From positions 1 through 52,288 of the forward strand of contig JAAYPC010000245.1 in assembly GCA_012519985.1 (NCBI GenBank): 52,288 nt of DNA, written 5' to 3'. The stretch is from Fibrobacter sp. (lineage in GTDB: Bacteria; Fibrobacterota; Chitinivibrionia; Chitinivibrionales; Chitinispirillaceae). A model generated the notes under the pieces. The model was given only the letters and a program-made list of their open reading frames with translations, did not search any database and was not told the DNA's origin. Every line of letters begins with the position of its first letter. Within the stretch, counting starts at the first letter, position 1. Of the stretch, positions 9,601-17,578 are shown in pieces. The position numbers and the translations under genes are program-made.

Positions 9601-11375
9601 GGGTCCCGGATCCCACCCGAAAAATAGTTGTATATGTCATCGATACTTACAAATGCGGCAGAAAGTCCCCGGCTGTTATGAAGCTGCAGCAAAGGCTCCA
9701 GTTCTGTTTTGAATGAATCAACACTAATTACAATATATTGGTACCCGGCAAGCTTATCCCAGTCGGTTCTGATAGTGTCAGGAATCATCAGTGAAGGTGA
9801 TAGCCGGTGTGCTTTGGCCTGGGCAAAATAAGTGGTATTATGGCTGACACTGTCCTGAAATGCAATGGTGAAGGTATTGCGCTGGTTGCCGCTTCCCTTA
9901 AAAACAGTAAAATTAGTAAAAAAACGGTTCTGTTTAATATCCCACAGTTCAAGCTGATCGCTGGTAAAGCCGTTGAGTTGATATTCTACTGTTGCACCAA
10001 TTCCATCAGTGCTGTTTTTAAATTCTATGCGATCATTTACTGCCTGATAATTGCGGTTATATTCCAGCCTGATCCAGTTTAATGCAGAACGGTCTATATA
10101 GCCTCGTGATGGGCATAGAAAACTGATCACGTTTACACCAGATTTAAGCTGTGTCACAGAAAATGTATCACTGGTGAAAAGAAAGCTTCTTTGACCATCC
10201 CAGTTTGCTACATTGTTATTCCCTACAGGATTATTATTAAGCAGTATTCGCACCTGGTGATCATTTTTTACACTGTCCAGACTGGAGAGTCCGGTAAAAG
10301 AGATCTGCATTCTGGCCAGACCTGAGGCTGCAGGAGAGGGAACGGTTATCTGATAGGTAGTTAATTCCTCTTCACCGATAAATCCCCAGTACCAGTTGTC
10401 CAAAGATGTATCTGCATCGGGCGGGTCAAACAGCTCTTCTATTGGGGCATCATCAATGTTGCCGAGATATCTGATATCGGTGTCTTTTTCAAAATGCACT
10501 GTGTCATAGAACTGAACTGCTTTTATAAGGTCTGAATTGGTGTAATCGGTCAGGCTCTTCTGGCGCTCTCCTGAGATTTCGGCAACCCTGGAACCGGCAG
10601 TTTGACCCCAGGTAAGCCAGTAAACATTAGTGTTGCTGAATTGTTCATATTCGCTGGATTTACCCCTAAGATACCGGCCATAAAACAGAATAAAATCATC
10701 TGAGGAGAGATGGTCTCTCTGGGAATTGGATATGTAAATAGGTAATTCTTTGCCTTTGTTAAAAAGACGGAATGTTCTTGAAGGTATTCTGTCAATTGGA
10801 ATTCCCATCGAAATGAGATCCGATGAGGAGATACTGTAGATTCCATCTATAGAAACTTCAATTCTGATTCCATGTGAAAAAGGTAACTTTTCTGTCTGCG
10901 TCTTCACTTTTGGAAGAGGAAGATTAATTGGAGCTCTGATTATGCCATTTCTGATCGAAATATCCTCACTTCTGGCAGCATTGAATAAAGCCCTGCTGTA
11001 GCGGATATTCAGGTTTCCATGTAGCGGGTAAGATTTCTTGATGTTTTTCAGATCAAATGAGCACCATTGCAGAGGTGTTTTACCTGAATAAGATCTGGTG
11101 ATTTTTTTTATGTGAATGGATTCCGAAGTTCCTGTTAAGGTAGCAGACAAGTGAACATCTGCATTAAATTCATCAGGCTCAGGAAAAGCAAAGTAAAATT
11201 GCTGCTCTGAGTTTTCTTTACGCTCTACTGTGAAGTCAACAGAAATTTCATTATCATGAACCGATTTAAGGCTGTATCGAATTTCTGAAGCATCAGAATT
11301 TTGAAAATTGAGCATGAATACCAGTAGAACCGATAAAGAAATGAGCTCAGAAAAAAAATGTTTTTTACGGAACAT
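6675..11375 (-). CDS. Gingipain-type C25 cysteine peptidase, PorU-like, with FlgD-like tail
   Basis: A 1566-residue secreted protein. Residues 1-29 are a signal peptide. Residues ~165-520 contain beta-rich N-terminal segments, including NVYWLTWG, a motif common in PorU-type proteins. Residues ~540-900 are the peptidase C25 domain: LLLGGDTSHD, DLYVGRFPA, the catalytic histidine in NFNGHGG (about His767) and the catalytic cysteine in SFTCLTG (about Cys806). A CARDB-like stretch and other beta domains follow. The last ~85 residues are a FlgD-like Ig tail (WNGRDRDGARIANGTYYAKL). C25 enzymes include gingipains and PorU, the sortase that cleaves type IX secretion signals. The size and N-terminal region favour a long-form PorU, but the self tail also fits a secreted protease. 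It overlaps the preceding lipoprotein gene by 11 bases. Confidence 0.85.
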   Translation of the reverse strand: MFRKKHFFSELISLSVLLVFMLNFQNSDASEIRYSLKSVHDNEISVDFTVERKENSEQQFYFAFPEPDEFNADVHLSATLTGTSESIHIKKITRSYSGKTPLQWCSFDLKNIKKSYPLHGNLNIRYSRALFNAARSEDISIRNGIIRAPINLPLPKVKTQTEKLPFSHGIRIEVSIDGIYSISSSDLISMGIPIDRIPSRTFRLFNKGKELPIYISNSQRDHLSSDDFILFYGRYLRGKSSEYEQFSNTNVYWLTWGQTAGSRVAEISGERQKSLTDYTNSDLIKAVQFYDTVHFEKDTDIRYLGNIDDAPIEELFDPPDADTSLDNWYWGFIGEEELTTYQITVPSPAASGLARMQISFTGLSSLDSVKNDHQVRILLNNNPVGNNNVANWDGQRSFLFTSDTFSVTQLKSGVNVISFLCPSRGYIDRSALNWIRLEYNRNYQAVNDRIEFKNSTDGIGATVEYQLNGFTSDQLELWDIKQNRFFTNFTVFKGSGNQRNTFTIAFQDSVSHNTTYFAQAKAHRLSPSLMIPDTIRTDWDKLAGYQYIVISVDSFKTELEPLLQLHNSRGLSAAFVSIDDIYNYFSGGIRDPESIRAFIQYLFSISGSSPPRYLLLGGDTSHDLDKKNRDRNIIPTRLSRIPGWGPAANDSYFATVWGNDNFPDLYVGRFPAQDRSQMRIMVEKTIRYIKTPQRGFWRDNMLLLGGGEAEFSRFNEESIREIIRQKMNITRIEADSGSRFYKDGSTASKMIADRINAGVFLINFNGHGGGNIWSDNNFFGYKDLSRLYNGQWGNSGHLPFVFSFTCLTGFFESVYYRSLGEEFLRNSPHGCIGFYGASAYTSLRGNLIMNKIMLETAFDGQIETIGELIDFCEMSMLVRYGSQYLPLVRQYNLLGDPALPWKLTSDTLDMTLNNASLKDNDSLKLHCNTAPVYNGNIRITVNTETEEWFQTIEPITNGQFSAVYPVKSNISSAAGTVRAYAWNDSTEVRGWLTFSKDSILVYDARISPRDPFFGDSVLVSCKLTLDSSMLPAVVYCMYDLGAAASKDHSFTGIRMVSDENNNWVSSQKIPLTLKNDLSEKLLLYFRVVTPVKSRESELFSFNIRGRPDLVFTDDSLEIQWINDSLRINATVLNCGNAISPPFQIHFFWNTDSRIDDTILTLSYPDSLAPGKNRGFSFALPDTQGKLYFSGWINYQESFTELDHHNNRISGYSCIYYKDMATQQDTLKTECNSVMVIPAQAKKQKQRIFIFTEKIKEAAPLKNSSHWAPLVCNNQAVQFSLYSRAAMSITDTLIWSFKVDTAGQNSIDGCKFEVMTYDSVIKVWKSSGSVIASAQSVQMKSSSRGPLALANIKDLQPPEIQVSVAGRTLNFTDYAAKDKPFSIFISDPSGIDPQSVSVLLNGKALNPDRISSVEQSDALENLSITAYPQAQHAVDSLQISATDLAGNSATRTIAYQPGEELSIRFLACHPNPFTAQQMPNGTIKNVRFAFLLTDVADNVTLTVYTVSGKTVQSWSFPSLIGYQEIKWNGRDRDGARIANGTYYAKLVAKNRQKKVTKIIRIAKLEGY

Positions 11376-12069
11376 CGAAGTACCCGACTTTCAGGGAGTG
11401 ACAGTCCGAACTTCTAACAAATAAGGCATAAAACCAGCGGCCTCTGTCTATGGAATCTGCTGGAAAGCAGGTTGTGAAAATCGCAGGCTTATCGGTTTGA
11501 GGATAAGCAGTCAGTTCTGATCCGGTAATGCTTTTTTGCAGTGAATCTTTCCATATTTTACAATAAGAAAGTAGGCCACCAAAGTGAAGATCGGAAAACC
11601 AGCTTATACATCCGGTATTAAGATCAATATCAATTAAGGATGATTGTTGAACTATACATAGTGTGCAGGGCTCTGAAGTATCACCGGAAAACCCTGACTT
11701 ATCGATTGCAAAAATCCGGTAATAAACAAGGTTTCTTTCTATGCTTGAAAGAGGGAAAGATGCGGGGTCAAGGTGGTCGTAGAAGTTGAATGTGTCAGGT
11801 GGAATGTTCTCTGAAAGTACACTGTAAAAGGAGTCTGATTCAAACATTCTCAGCAAAGTATAAGATTGAATCTCAGAAGAACCAGCCTGGGGCATTGACC
11901 AGTTAATATGGATCGCTTCCTTGAACCGGTTGGAAATATCCAGTTTAACAGTCTGGATCGTGGGTTTGGGTAAAGTGAAATGGGGGGCAACGACTGGTGT
12001 GCAGAACTGGAATATTAGAATAGAAGCTGAAAAGATTATCTGGAAGAATGCTGATTTTAATATTCCCAC
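11365..12069 (-). CDS. Small secreted/lipoprotein with fibronectin III-like fold
   Basis: 234 residues, start GTG at 12069 with GAGGA six to seven bases upstream, inside the end of ruvX. The N-terminus is hydrophobic and ends in FQFC at residue 23, a weak lipobox, so this may be a lipoprotein. Residues ~40-130 look like a fibronectin type III domain (IHINWSMPQAGSSEIQSYTLLR, then YYRIFAIDKSGFSGDTSEP). Function is unknown. Because it overlaps the C25 peptidase gene by 11 bases it is probably translationally coupled to it, and may be a partner or surface anchor for that protein. Confidence 0.7.
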   Translation of the reverse strand: MGILKSAFFQIIFSASILIFQFCTPVVAPHFTLPKPTIQTVKLDISNRFKEAIHINWSMPQAGSSEIQSYTLLRMFESDSFYSVLSENIPPDTFNFYDHLDPASFPLSSIERNLVYYRIFAIDKSGFSGDTSEPCTLCIVQQSSLIDIDLNTGCISWFSDLHFGGLLSYCKIWKDSLQKSITGSELTAYPQTDKPAIFTTCFPADSIDRGRWFYALFVRSSDCHSLKVGYFDVP

Positions 12070-12476
12070 CCCTGATCCTCACGATACGATTGCAGTATCA
12101 GACAGGCAGCTAAACGGTCAATTGCTGCTTTGTCTTTTCGCATCTTCTTTTTCCTGAATCTCATTAGTTCTGCTGCTTTTTTTGAGGAATAACTCTCATC
12201 AACAAAATTGACCGGAAGTCCTGAGCTGATCTGCAGTTTCTCTGCGAAAGACCGAACTTCCTTAGACATTACAGTTTCTGCCATATTGATGTCAAGGGGA
12301 AGTCCGATTACCAGTGCTTCAGGCTTTTCCTGTTTAATGAGGGAGAGAATGGCAGCAATTAAATCGGGGTTCTTTTTGCGGTCTATGGTGGTCAGGCCTC
12401 TGATGGCCAGTCCCTGCTCATCGGTGACTGCGACTCCTACCCGACGAATCCCATAATCAATGCCCATTAGCTTCAT
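12057..12476 (-). CDS. ruvX: YqgF/RuvX family Holliday junction resolvase-like protein
   Basis: 139 residues, the usual family length. The RNase H-like fold is marked by MGIDYGIRRVGVAV at the N-terminus, ALVIGLPLDI in the middle, FVDESYSS and the C-terminal KDKAAIDRLAACLILQSY with the conserved aspartate. Family members are linked to processing of the 16S rRNA 5' end and were first proposed as Holliday junction resolvases. The ATG at 12476 overlaps the upstream gene by 20 bases; an internal ATG at 12467 is also possible. Essential housekeeping gene within the long operon. Confidence 0.92.
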   Translation of the reverse strand: MKLMGIDYGIRRVGVAVTDEQGLAIRGLTTIDRKKNPDLIAAILSLIKQEKPEALVIGLPLDINMAETVMSKEVRSFAEKLQISSGLPVNFVDESYSSKKAAELMRFRKKKMRKDKAAIDRLAACLILQSYREDQGWEY

Positions 12477-14103
12477 CTAAAGCCTTTGTCCATTCCATCA
12501 GGACCTCAAGTGTCGAAAGATTGGCGTTGCTGGATTTTGGCTTGCGATTGAGGATAAACCGGAAATTGCCATTCTTAAGATTCAAAATCATAAAAACCGC
12601 CTCTTTCCCGATAATTTCCTGAGCTGTTGCAGCATAGATTATTCGACCATTCAGAAAATAGATCAGACCAAACGGGCGTTCCGTTTCGATAAGCAGACAC
12701 CCGGTTTTACTTCCAATTTCGATGAATTGCAGCACTTCCAGAAGATTGCCATCAGCAATATTACCCTGAAGGGCAGAGGATTGTATACTTTTTTGCAGAT
12801 TCTTTGAATTATCCGAAATTATAAGTGGAGTAACCAGCTTAAAGATGTCTCTGTCAGAAAAATTCAGACCCAGAAACACAGTGTTCGAGAATATTCTTCC
12901 CGGGCGAATTGCGGCAGGATCAGGTGTATTGTAAACGATACAAAAGATCTTTTTGGCATTTGGAACAGTGCTGAAGAGCCGCTCCACATAAGAAACGATG
13001 TTACGTTCAAATTTCCAGTCAATAATCAGAAGATCGAATATCTTGCTTTGGACAAAGTTTCTTATTGACATTGGGTCTTTTGCTACTGAAATATCAAAGC
13101 CGATTTCTGCAAAACAACGATCAATCGTGGTGGTAGTATCAGTGAGTGTATATTGAATGGTCTTATTAACTTTAGCAACGATGAGCACATTTTTTTGAAT
13201 GGCGTTGTCTTCCGGTTTTATGTTTCGTCTTTTTTTCAGTATAGAAAAAATCAGCAATAATAGCGCGACTACAAGGCCTAATACAAGCAGAACTGCTCCG
13301 AAAAAAAGAAGATCATTGGCAAGTAACGATTCAGGAGCATCGATTATTTTTCCGTTCCTTCTTTCAACCCACCCAACCGTATCAGCATAAACTACCTTGC
13401 ACCAGGTATCACCTTCACCTACCAGAGGAAAGACATCTCCCTTTTTTGCCATTCCTAAAATAGGTGCATCCGGGTTCAGATAAAGAAGAATCCTTGCCGG
13501 TCCAAAAGTAACCTGGAAATATTTAACATCCAGATCTTGTACATCCTGACTGGGTGGCAGATTGTTCAGAAAATTCTGCTGACTGAACCAGTTTTTACGT
13601 TTGGAATCACGCTTAGGTTTTTCTTCTTCATCTTTTTTTTCAGGCTTTGAAGGCCTTGGTGTTTGAACATCTGATGATTTATGGGTCGAAGATGCCCTTT
13701 GTTCAGTTTTAAGAGCAATTTCTGGTGTTGTTGGTTTTGGGGTATCCGCTGTAACCGTTGTAACTGGCGAACTATCAGTGGTACTTTGGGTATCTTTGAT
13801 TGGTGTGGATGATTCAGTCGCACTACCTTGAGCAGATGCGACCTGAGTTCCGGGCTTTTGAACCTGTGTCTGTTGTATCCATCCGACTGCATTTTTAAAA
13901 CGTATTCGCAGCCATGCGTCTCTGGTTTCTACAACAGTATAGACTTCCCCTTTCTGTGCCAGTCCAATAAATCTGGAACTGGTAGTAGGAGCCAGATAAA
14001 CTTTTGCAAAAAAATCACTGATCTCAACCTGTTGTTCTTGTGCGAAGATGAAAGAGAAAAGAAACAGAATGAGTCCAGTGATTCGCCAGCAGCTCAATTT
14101 CAT
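12457..14103 (-). CDS. SH3b x2 - transmembrane - pseudo-receiver - DUF4388 protein
   Basis: 548 residues in an uncommon order. Residues 1-22 are a signal peptide or anchor. Residues ~25-85 form a first SH3b domain (EVYTVVETRDAWLRIRF...GWI), then a Thr/Ser/Pro-rich and charged linker to ~180. Residues ~195-255 form a second SH3b domain (GDVFPLVGEGDTWCKVVY...GWV). A strong transmembrane helix (LLFFGAVLLVLGLVVALLLL) follows, then a cytoplasmic part: a receiver-like domain with LLIIDWKF where the phospho-acceptor aspartate would sit, and a C-terminal DUF4388/PatA-type domain (LQGNIADGNLLEVLQFIE, ending in EVLMEW). The layout suggests outside-to-inside signalling from the cell wall, but that is inference. 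Start ATG at 14103; the TTG at 14109 is the alternative. No strong Shine-Dalgarno. Confidence 0.82.
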   Translation of the reverse strand: MKLSCWRITGLILFLFSFIFAQEQQVEISDFFAKVYLAPTTSSRFIGLAQKGEVYTVVETRDAWLRIRFKNAVGWIQQTQVQKPGTQVASAQGSATESSTPIKDTQSTTDSSPVTTVTADTPKPTTPEIALKTEQRASSTHKSSDVQTPRPSKPEKKDEEEKPKRDSKRKNWFSQQNFLNNLPPSQDVQDLDVKYFQVTFGPARILLYLNPDAPILGMAKKGDVFPLVGEGDTWCKVVYADTVGWVERRNGKIIDAPESLLANDLLFFGAVLLVLGLVVALLLLIFSILKKRRNIKPEDNAIQKNVLIVAKVNKTIQYTLTDTTTTIDRCFAEIGFDISVAKDPMSIRNFVQSKIFDLLIIDWKFERNIVSYVERLFSTVPNAKKIFCIVYNTPDPAAIRPGRIFSNTVFLGLNFSDRDIFKLVTPLIISDNSKNLQKSIQSSALQGNIADGNLLEVLQFIEIGSKTGCLLIETERPFGLIYFLNGRIIYAATAQEIIGKEAVFMILNLKNGNFRFILNRKPKSSNANLSTLEVLMEWTKALDEANGH

Positions 14104-14120
14104 AGTCAAAATAAAACCGC

Positions 14121-14513
14121 TTATGCCTCTTCTGTTGTTTTGACGTTTGTGATTTTCATATAAACAAATGCCCCGGTACCGCCAAGCAACAAAAGGAAAA
14201 ACAGAAAGCTGAAAATAGGAAAGGATTTTTTGCTATGAACAATCTTCCCTGCCTGGTTTTCAATCCATCCGCTCTTTGAATCGACCAGAACATTATGCCA
14301 GGATGTACCCTCGCCAATTATTTCCAGGCGTTCACCAACCATCACCTGTTTAATAATTTCTGACTTAGGATCCAATGCTTTATACACATTGGCAATCGGA
14401 GTTTTTACTTCAAAGTACTTTGTTTTTTCATTTTTTTCCTGGGCAACTGCTGAAGAAAAAAGGATAACAACTGAAAACAGAACCAGTACTACTGGAAATT
14501 TAACCAATCTCAT
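14121..14513 (-). CDS. Small SH3b-domain membrane protein
   Basis: 130 residues: signal peptide (1-24, ending SAVAQ), one SH3b domain (residues ~33-90, GERLEIIGEGTSWHNVLVDSKSGWI) and a C-terminal transmembrane helix (FSFLFFLLLLGGTGAFVYMKI). It repeats the second SH3b plus helix unit of the next gene downstream, so the two are probably paralogues from a duplication. Bacterial SH3 domains often bind cell-wall peptides. The start codon overlaps the lpxK stop as ATGA. Confidence 0.85.
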   Translation of the reverse strand: MRLVKFPVVLVLFSVVILFSSAVAQEKNEKTKYFEVKTPIANVYKALDPKSEIIKQVMVGERLEIIGEGTSWHNVLVDSKSGWIENQAGKIVHSKKSFPIFSFLFFLLLLGGTGAFVYMKITNVKTTEEA

Positions 14514-15592
14514 GAAGAGCTCCTCCTTTTAAATTTATTAAGCACAACATTGCTGATCAGCGTATTAAAACGGTTTAACTGACTATCGGATTCAAACCGA
14601 ATTTTTATTTTAAGATACCACAATTTCAGCTCAGGAACAAAATTATTATTGCTGAGCCGAAACGCATCTTTTTCCGTCGTTACTAAACCATGTGAATATA
14701 ATTTGTGCATGGATTCAATATCATATTGTGAAAAACGATGATGATCAGGAAAGATGATTTTTTTTACCGGATAAACTCCCTGAGTCTCAAGAAGCTGGAA
14801 AAAGCGGTGTGGACGTGCAATTCCGCAAAAGGCCACCGGCTCTTTGAATGGCGGTTCCACCTGTTGTTCCCCGGTAAATGCATTCACCCAGCATTCTACA
14901 CTTTGTACTGCTATAAAAATTGCCTTATCTCCGAAACGTTCTCTTAGCCCTGAAGCAGTCTCCTTTAAATCTGAGAGCCGATCTGCTGATCCTGTAAGAA
15001 CCAGGATATCTGCCCGATTCAAAGACTCAATCGGTTCACGAAGATAACCGGCAGGAATCAGCTTCTCTGAGAGTATACTCTCGTTGAGGCAGACAATATC
15101 CAGATCCCTTCCTAATTTGCGATGCTGAAAACCATCATCTAAAAGCAAAACCGTGTTGGAAGGAGCAATCTGCTGAAGTTTCTGTGCACTTCGTACCCTT
15201 TTTGAACTTATCGCCAAAAATGATTGCGGAATATTTTCGTGGAGCATCGCCGGTTCATCACCAATCAACTGCCAGTCGCTTTTTTCATACGGAAGAACTA
15301 TTTGATCTTTTTTGGATGCCCTTCGGTATCCTCGTGACAGGAAAGCCACATTATACTGTTGAGAGACAAGGTAGTGTGCTATTTGCATGGTAAGAGGTGT
15401 CTTCCCGGTTCCGCCAGCTCTGATGCCTCCTATACTGATAACCGGAAATTCGGATCTGTATGAAAGATCCTTATTGCGTTCAAAGCTTAAATTCCGCCTT
15501 TTTATGACTGCTCCATAAGTTTTTGAGAGTAATCTTATGGGAAAAGAATCGCTGAGCCATCCAGGTAAAGGGGTTTTTATCTCCGGGTTCAT
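14510..15592 (-). CDS. lpxK: Tetraacyldisaccharide 4'-kinase LpxK
   Basis: LpxK phosphorylates the 4' position of the lipid A precursor disaccharide at the inner membrane, which implies a lipopolysaccharide-containing outer membrane. The 360-residue protein has the family P-loop SIGGIRAGGTGKTP, preceded by PVI, then AFLSRGYRR, the GDEPAML motif, VLLLDDGFQHRKL and a C-terminal FPDHHRFS. The frame is open further upstream, but I start at the ATG at 15592 because it forms an ATGA overlap with the prmC stop and gives the usual N-terminus. The extra upstream residues would be read out of the prmC gene. Confidence 0.95.
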   Translation of the reverse strand: MNPEIKTPLPGWLSDSFPIRLLSKTYGAVIKRRNLSFERNKDLSYRSEFPVISIGGIRAGGTGKTPLTMQIAHYLVSQQYNVAFLSRGYRRASKKDQIVLPYEKSDWQLIGDEPAMLHENIPQSFLAISSKRVRSAQKLQQIAPSNTVLLLDDGFQHRKLGRDLDIVCLNESILSEKLIPAGYLREPIESLNRADILVLTGSADRLSDLKETASGLRERFGDKAIFIAVQSVECWVNAFTGEQQVEPPFKEPVAFCGIARPHRFFQLLETQGVYPVKKIIFPDHHRFSQYDIESMHKLYSHGLVTTEKDAFRLSNNNFVPELKLWYLKIKIRFESDSQLNRFNTLISNVVLNKFKRRSSS

Positions 15593-16434
15593 TGCGTCAT
15601 CCAGACTTTTCGCAAAACTGCCCTCAGCACCCGGGGATGACCGGAAAGATCTCTGGTAATTTTTAGATCTTCCCAACCTGCGTCCATGAATATTTCCATT
15701 ACTGAATCCTGTTGATTGTACCCGATCTCACAGTACAACCTTCCATTCTTTTTTAAGACTTTCCCGGCTTCAGAAGCTAGTTTGCGATAAAAATAAAGAC
15801 CGTCGCTGCCTCCATAAAGTGCCAGATGTGGTTCAAAATCTTTTACTTCCGGATCAAGAACATTCATCTCATTACCGGAGATATAGGGCGGATTGCTTAC
15901 CAGAAAATCGAATTCTGAAGATTTCAAGGCTGAAAGAAGATCAGAGCATAGCAGTTGAACTGCTTTGGATATGTTTTGTTTTGCTACTTTCAGGGTATCA
16001 AAAGAGATATCTATTCCTAATGCTCGCCATTGAGGCCGCTCTTCGGTAAGAACTGTTGAGATGATCCCTGAACCAATTCCTATATCCACAAAACGAGCCT
16101 TATCCTGTTTCTCATTTAAAAGTACCTGTTCGACCAGAATTTCGGTATCGGGTCTGGGTATCAGCGTACTTTTGGATACTTTGAATTCTCTGGAATAAAA
16201 AAAAGTTTTCCCCAGAATATAGGCAAGTGGTTCTCCCTTAAGGCGGCGCTTTAAAATATGGAACAATTGATCTTTTTGGTATTCGGTGAGGGAACGATCG
16301 GAAGAAAGGAATAGCTCAGAGCGGGAACAGTTAAAAAGAAACTGTAGTATCTCTTCGGATTGGGGTTGAGCAAAACAGCCAAGAGGAGCAGAGAGTTCTT
16401 TCCTGAGCAAAGAGAGCGCTTCCCGTATAGTCAT
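15589..16434 (-). CDS. prmC: Release factor glutamine methyltransferase PrmC
   Basis: PrmC methylates the glutamine of the GGQ motif in RF1 and RF2. The 281-residue protein has an N-terminal helical domain, LAYILGKTFFYSREFKV, the SAM-binding VDIGIGSGIISTVL and the catalytic SNPPYIS. The ORF continues upstream to 16530, but the added 32 residues (FRDSDFEFRFSDLGFKF) come from a low-complexity AAATCCGAAATTCG repeat, and the family N-terminus begins at MTIREALS, so ATG 16434 is preferred. It lies directly downstream of its substrate gene prfA. Confidence 0.93.
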   Translation of the reverse strand: MTIREALSLLRKELSAPLGCFAQPQSEEILQFLFNCSRSELFLSSDRSLTEYQKDQLFHILKRRLKGEPLAYILGKTFFYSREFKVSKSTLIPRPDTEILVEQVLLNEKQDKARFVDIGIGSGIISTVLTEERPQWRALGIDISFDTLKVAKQNISKAVQLLCSDLLSALKSSEFDFLVSNPPYISGNEMNVLDPEVKDFEPHLALYGGSDGLYFYRKLASEAGKVLKKNGRLYCEIGYNQQDSVMEIFMDAGWEDLKITRDLSGHPRVLRAVLRKVWMTQ

Positions 16435-16435
16435 A

Positions 16436-16499
16436 AATTTAAATCCTAAATCCGAAAATCGAAATTCGAAATCCGAATCCCTAAATCTTAAATCTAAAA
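16436..16499. repeat. Short-period AAATCC/AAATTCG repeat
   Basis: The gap between prfA and prmC consists almost entirely of imperfect AAATCC, AAATTCG and AAATCTT units. The strand read as mRNA stays open, producing an artificial N-terminal extension of PrmC. Related strings occur at 22131-22210 and around 28025-28055. Confidence 0.65.
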
Positions 16500-16501
16500 G
16501 C

Positions 16502-17578
16502 TCAGATGCCGGATTGCTGTATTCGTTCATTAAGTTCGGCTATCGACAGTGAATCGATGAGCTCCTGCAGATCACCATCTATGATCTTATCCAGGCTGTA
16601 AAGAGTAAGATTTATGCGGTGATCGGTAACCCGGTTTTGCGGGAAATTGTAGGTGCGTATTTTGGCGCTGCGATCACCGGTGCTGACCATGCTTTTTCTG
16701 GCTGCTGACTCTTCGGCTTCGATTTCTGCCAACTTTTTTTCGTATAAACGGGTCTGAAGCACTTTCAGTGCTTTTGCTTTGTTCTTAAGCTGTGATTTTT
16801 CATCCTGACAGGTCACCGTTATTCCAGTGGGAATATGTACTATTCGGACTGCGGAATAGGTAGTGTTGACCGACTGTCCACCAGGACCGCTGGAACAATA
16901 AAGGTCGATTCTTAATTCATTTGGATTGATATCTATTTCAAATTCATCTGCTTCCGGAAATACTGCCACCGATGCGGCTGAGGTATGAATTCTTCCCTGA
17001 GCTTCGGTCAGAGGGACTCTCTGCACCCGATGAACACCGGATTCATATTTTAATGTGCCGTATGCATTTTCACCTTTTACCAAAAAAATAATCTCCTTAA
17101 TGGCACCAAGATCGCCATAGCTGGAGCTTAGGATTTCATAACTCCAGTTTCTCTGCTCTATAAAATGAGTATACATTCGATACAGATCAGCACCGAAAAT
17201 GCCAGCTTCAGTTCCTCCGGTTCCTGCCCGTATTTCAATTATTGCATTCTTAAGGTCTTTGGGATCGCGGGGAACCAGAAGACGCTTTACCTGTTGCTCC
17301 AGCTCCGGAAGCAGCTCTTCATTGGTGCGAAGCTCTTCCTGAGCAAGTTCCAGAAGTTCTTCGTCCGACTCATTATTAAGTAGTTGAGTGGCATCCTCAA
17401 TAGACTGCACTACCTCCATATATTTCTTAAAAACCGGAATATTCTTATGGATACTGTTATATTCTCTTCCTAATTTTTCCATTTTCGATGGATCAGAGGC
17501 GATTTCGGATGATGCAAGCATCTGCTCCAGTTCATCATGCCGTCTGAATACCGCCTCAACTTTGTCCTGCATTGTCAT
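16502..17578 (-). CDS. prfA: Peptide chain release factor 1
   Basis: RF1 recognises UAA and UAG in the ribosomal A site and triggers release of the peptide. The 358-residue protein has the codon-reading PxT tripeptide as PLT (in HRVQRVPLTEAQGRIHTSA), typical of RF1 rather than RF2, and the catalytic GGQ at about 233-235 (SSGPGGQSVNTTYSAVR). The start ATG at 17578 overlaps the stop of the DUF1385 gene as ATGA. A second ATG two codons in is also possible. Confidence 0.97.
   Translation of the reverse strand: MTMQDKVEAVFRRHDELEQMLASSEIASDPSKMEKLGREYNSIHKNIPVFKKYMEVVQSIEDATQLLNNESDEELLELAQEELRTNEELLPELEQQVKRLLVPRDPKDLKNAIIEIRAGTGGTEAGIFGADLYRMYTHFIEQRNWSYEILSSSYGDLGAIKEIIFLVKGENAYGTLKYESGVHRVQRVPLTEAQGRIHTSAASVAVFPEADEFEIDINPNELRIDLYCSSGPGGQSVNTTYSAVRIVHIPTGITVTCQDEKSQLKNKAKALKVLQTRLYEKKLAEIEAEESAARKSMVSTGDRSAKIRTYNFPQNRVTDHRINLTLYSLDKIIDGDLQELIDSLSIAELNERIQQSGI

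Noticed and set aside
15593-15676. Upstream extension of LpxK
   Set aside because: It lies inside prmC on the same strand; the ATGA-coupled ATG at 15592 fits the family N-terminus.
16434-16530. Upstream extension of PrmC
   Set aside because: Encoded by a low-complexity repeat; the family N-terminus starts at ATG 16434.
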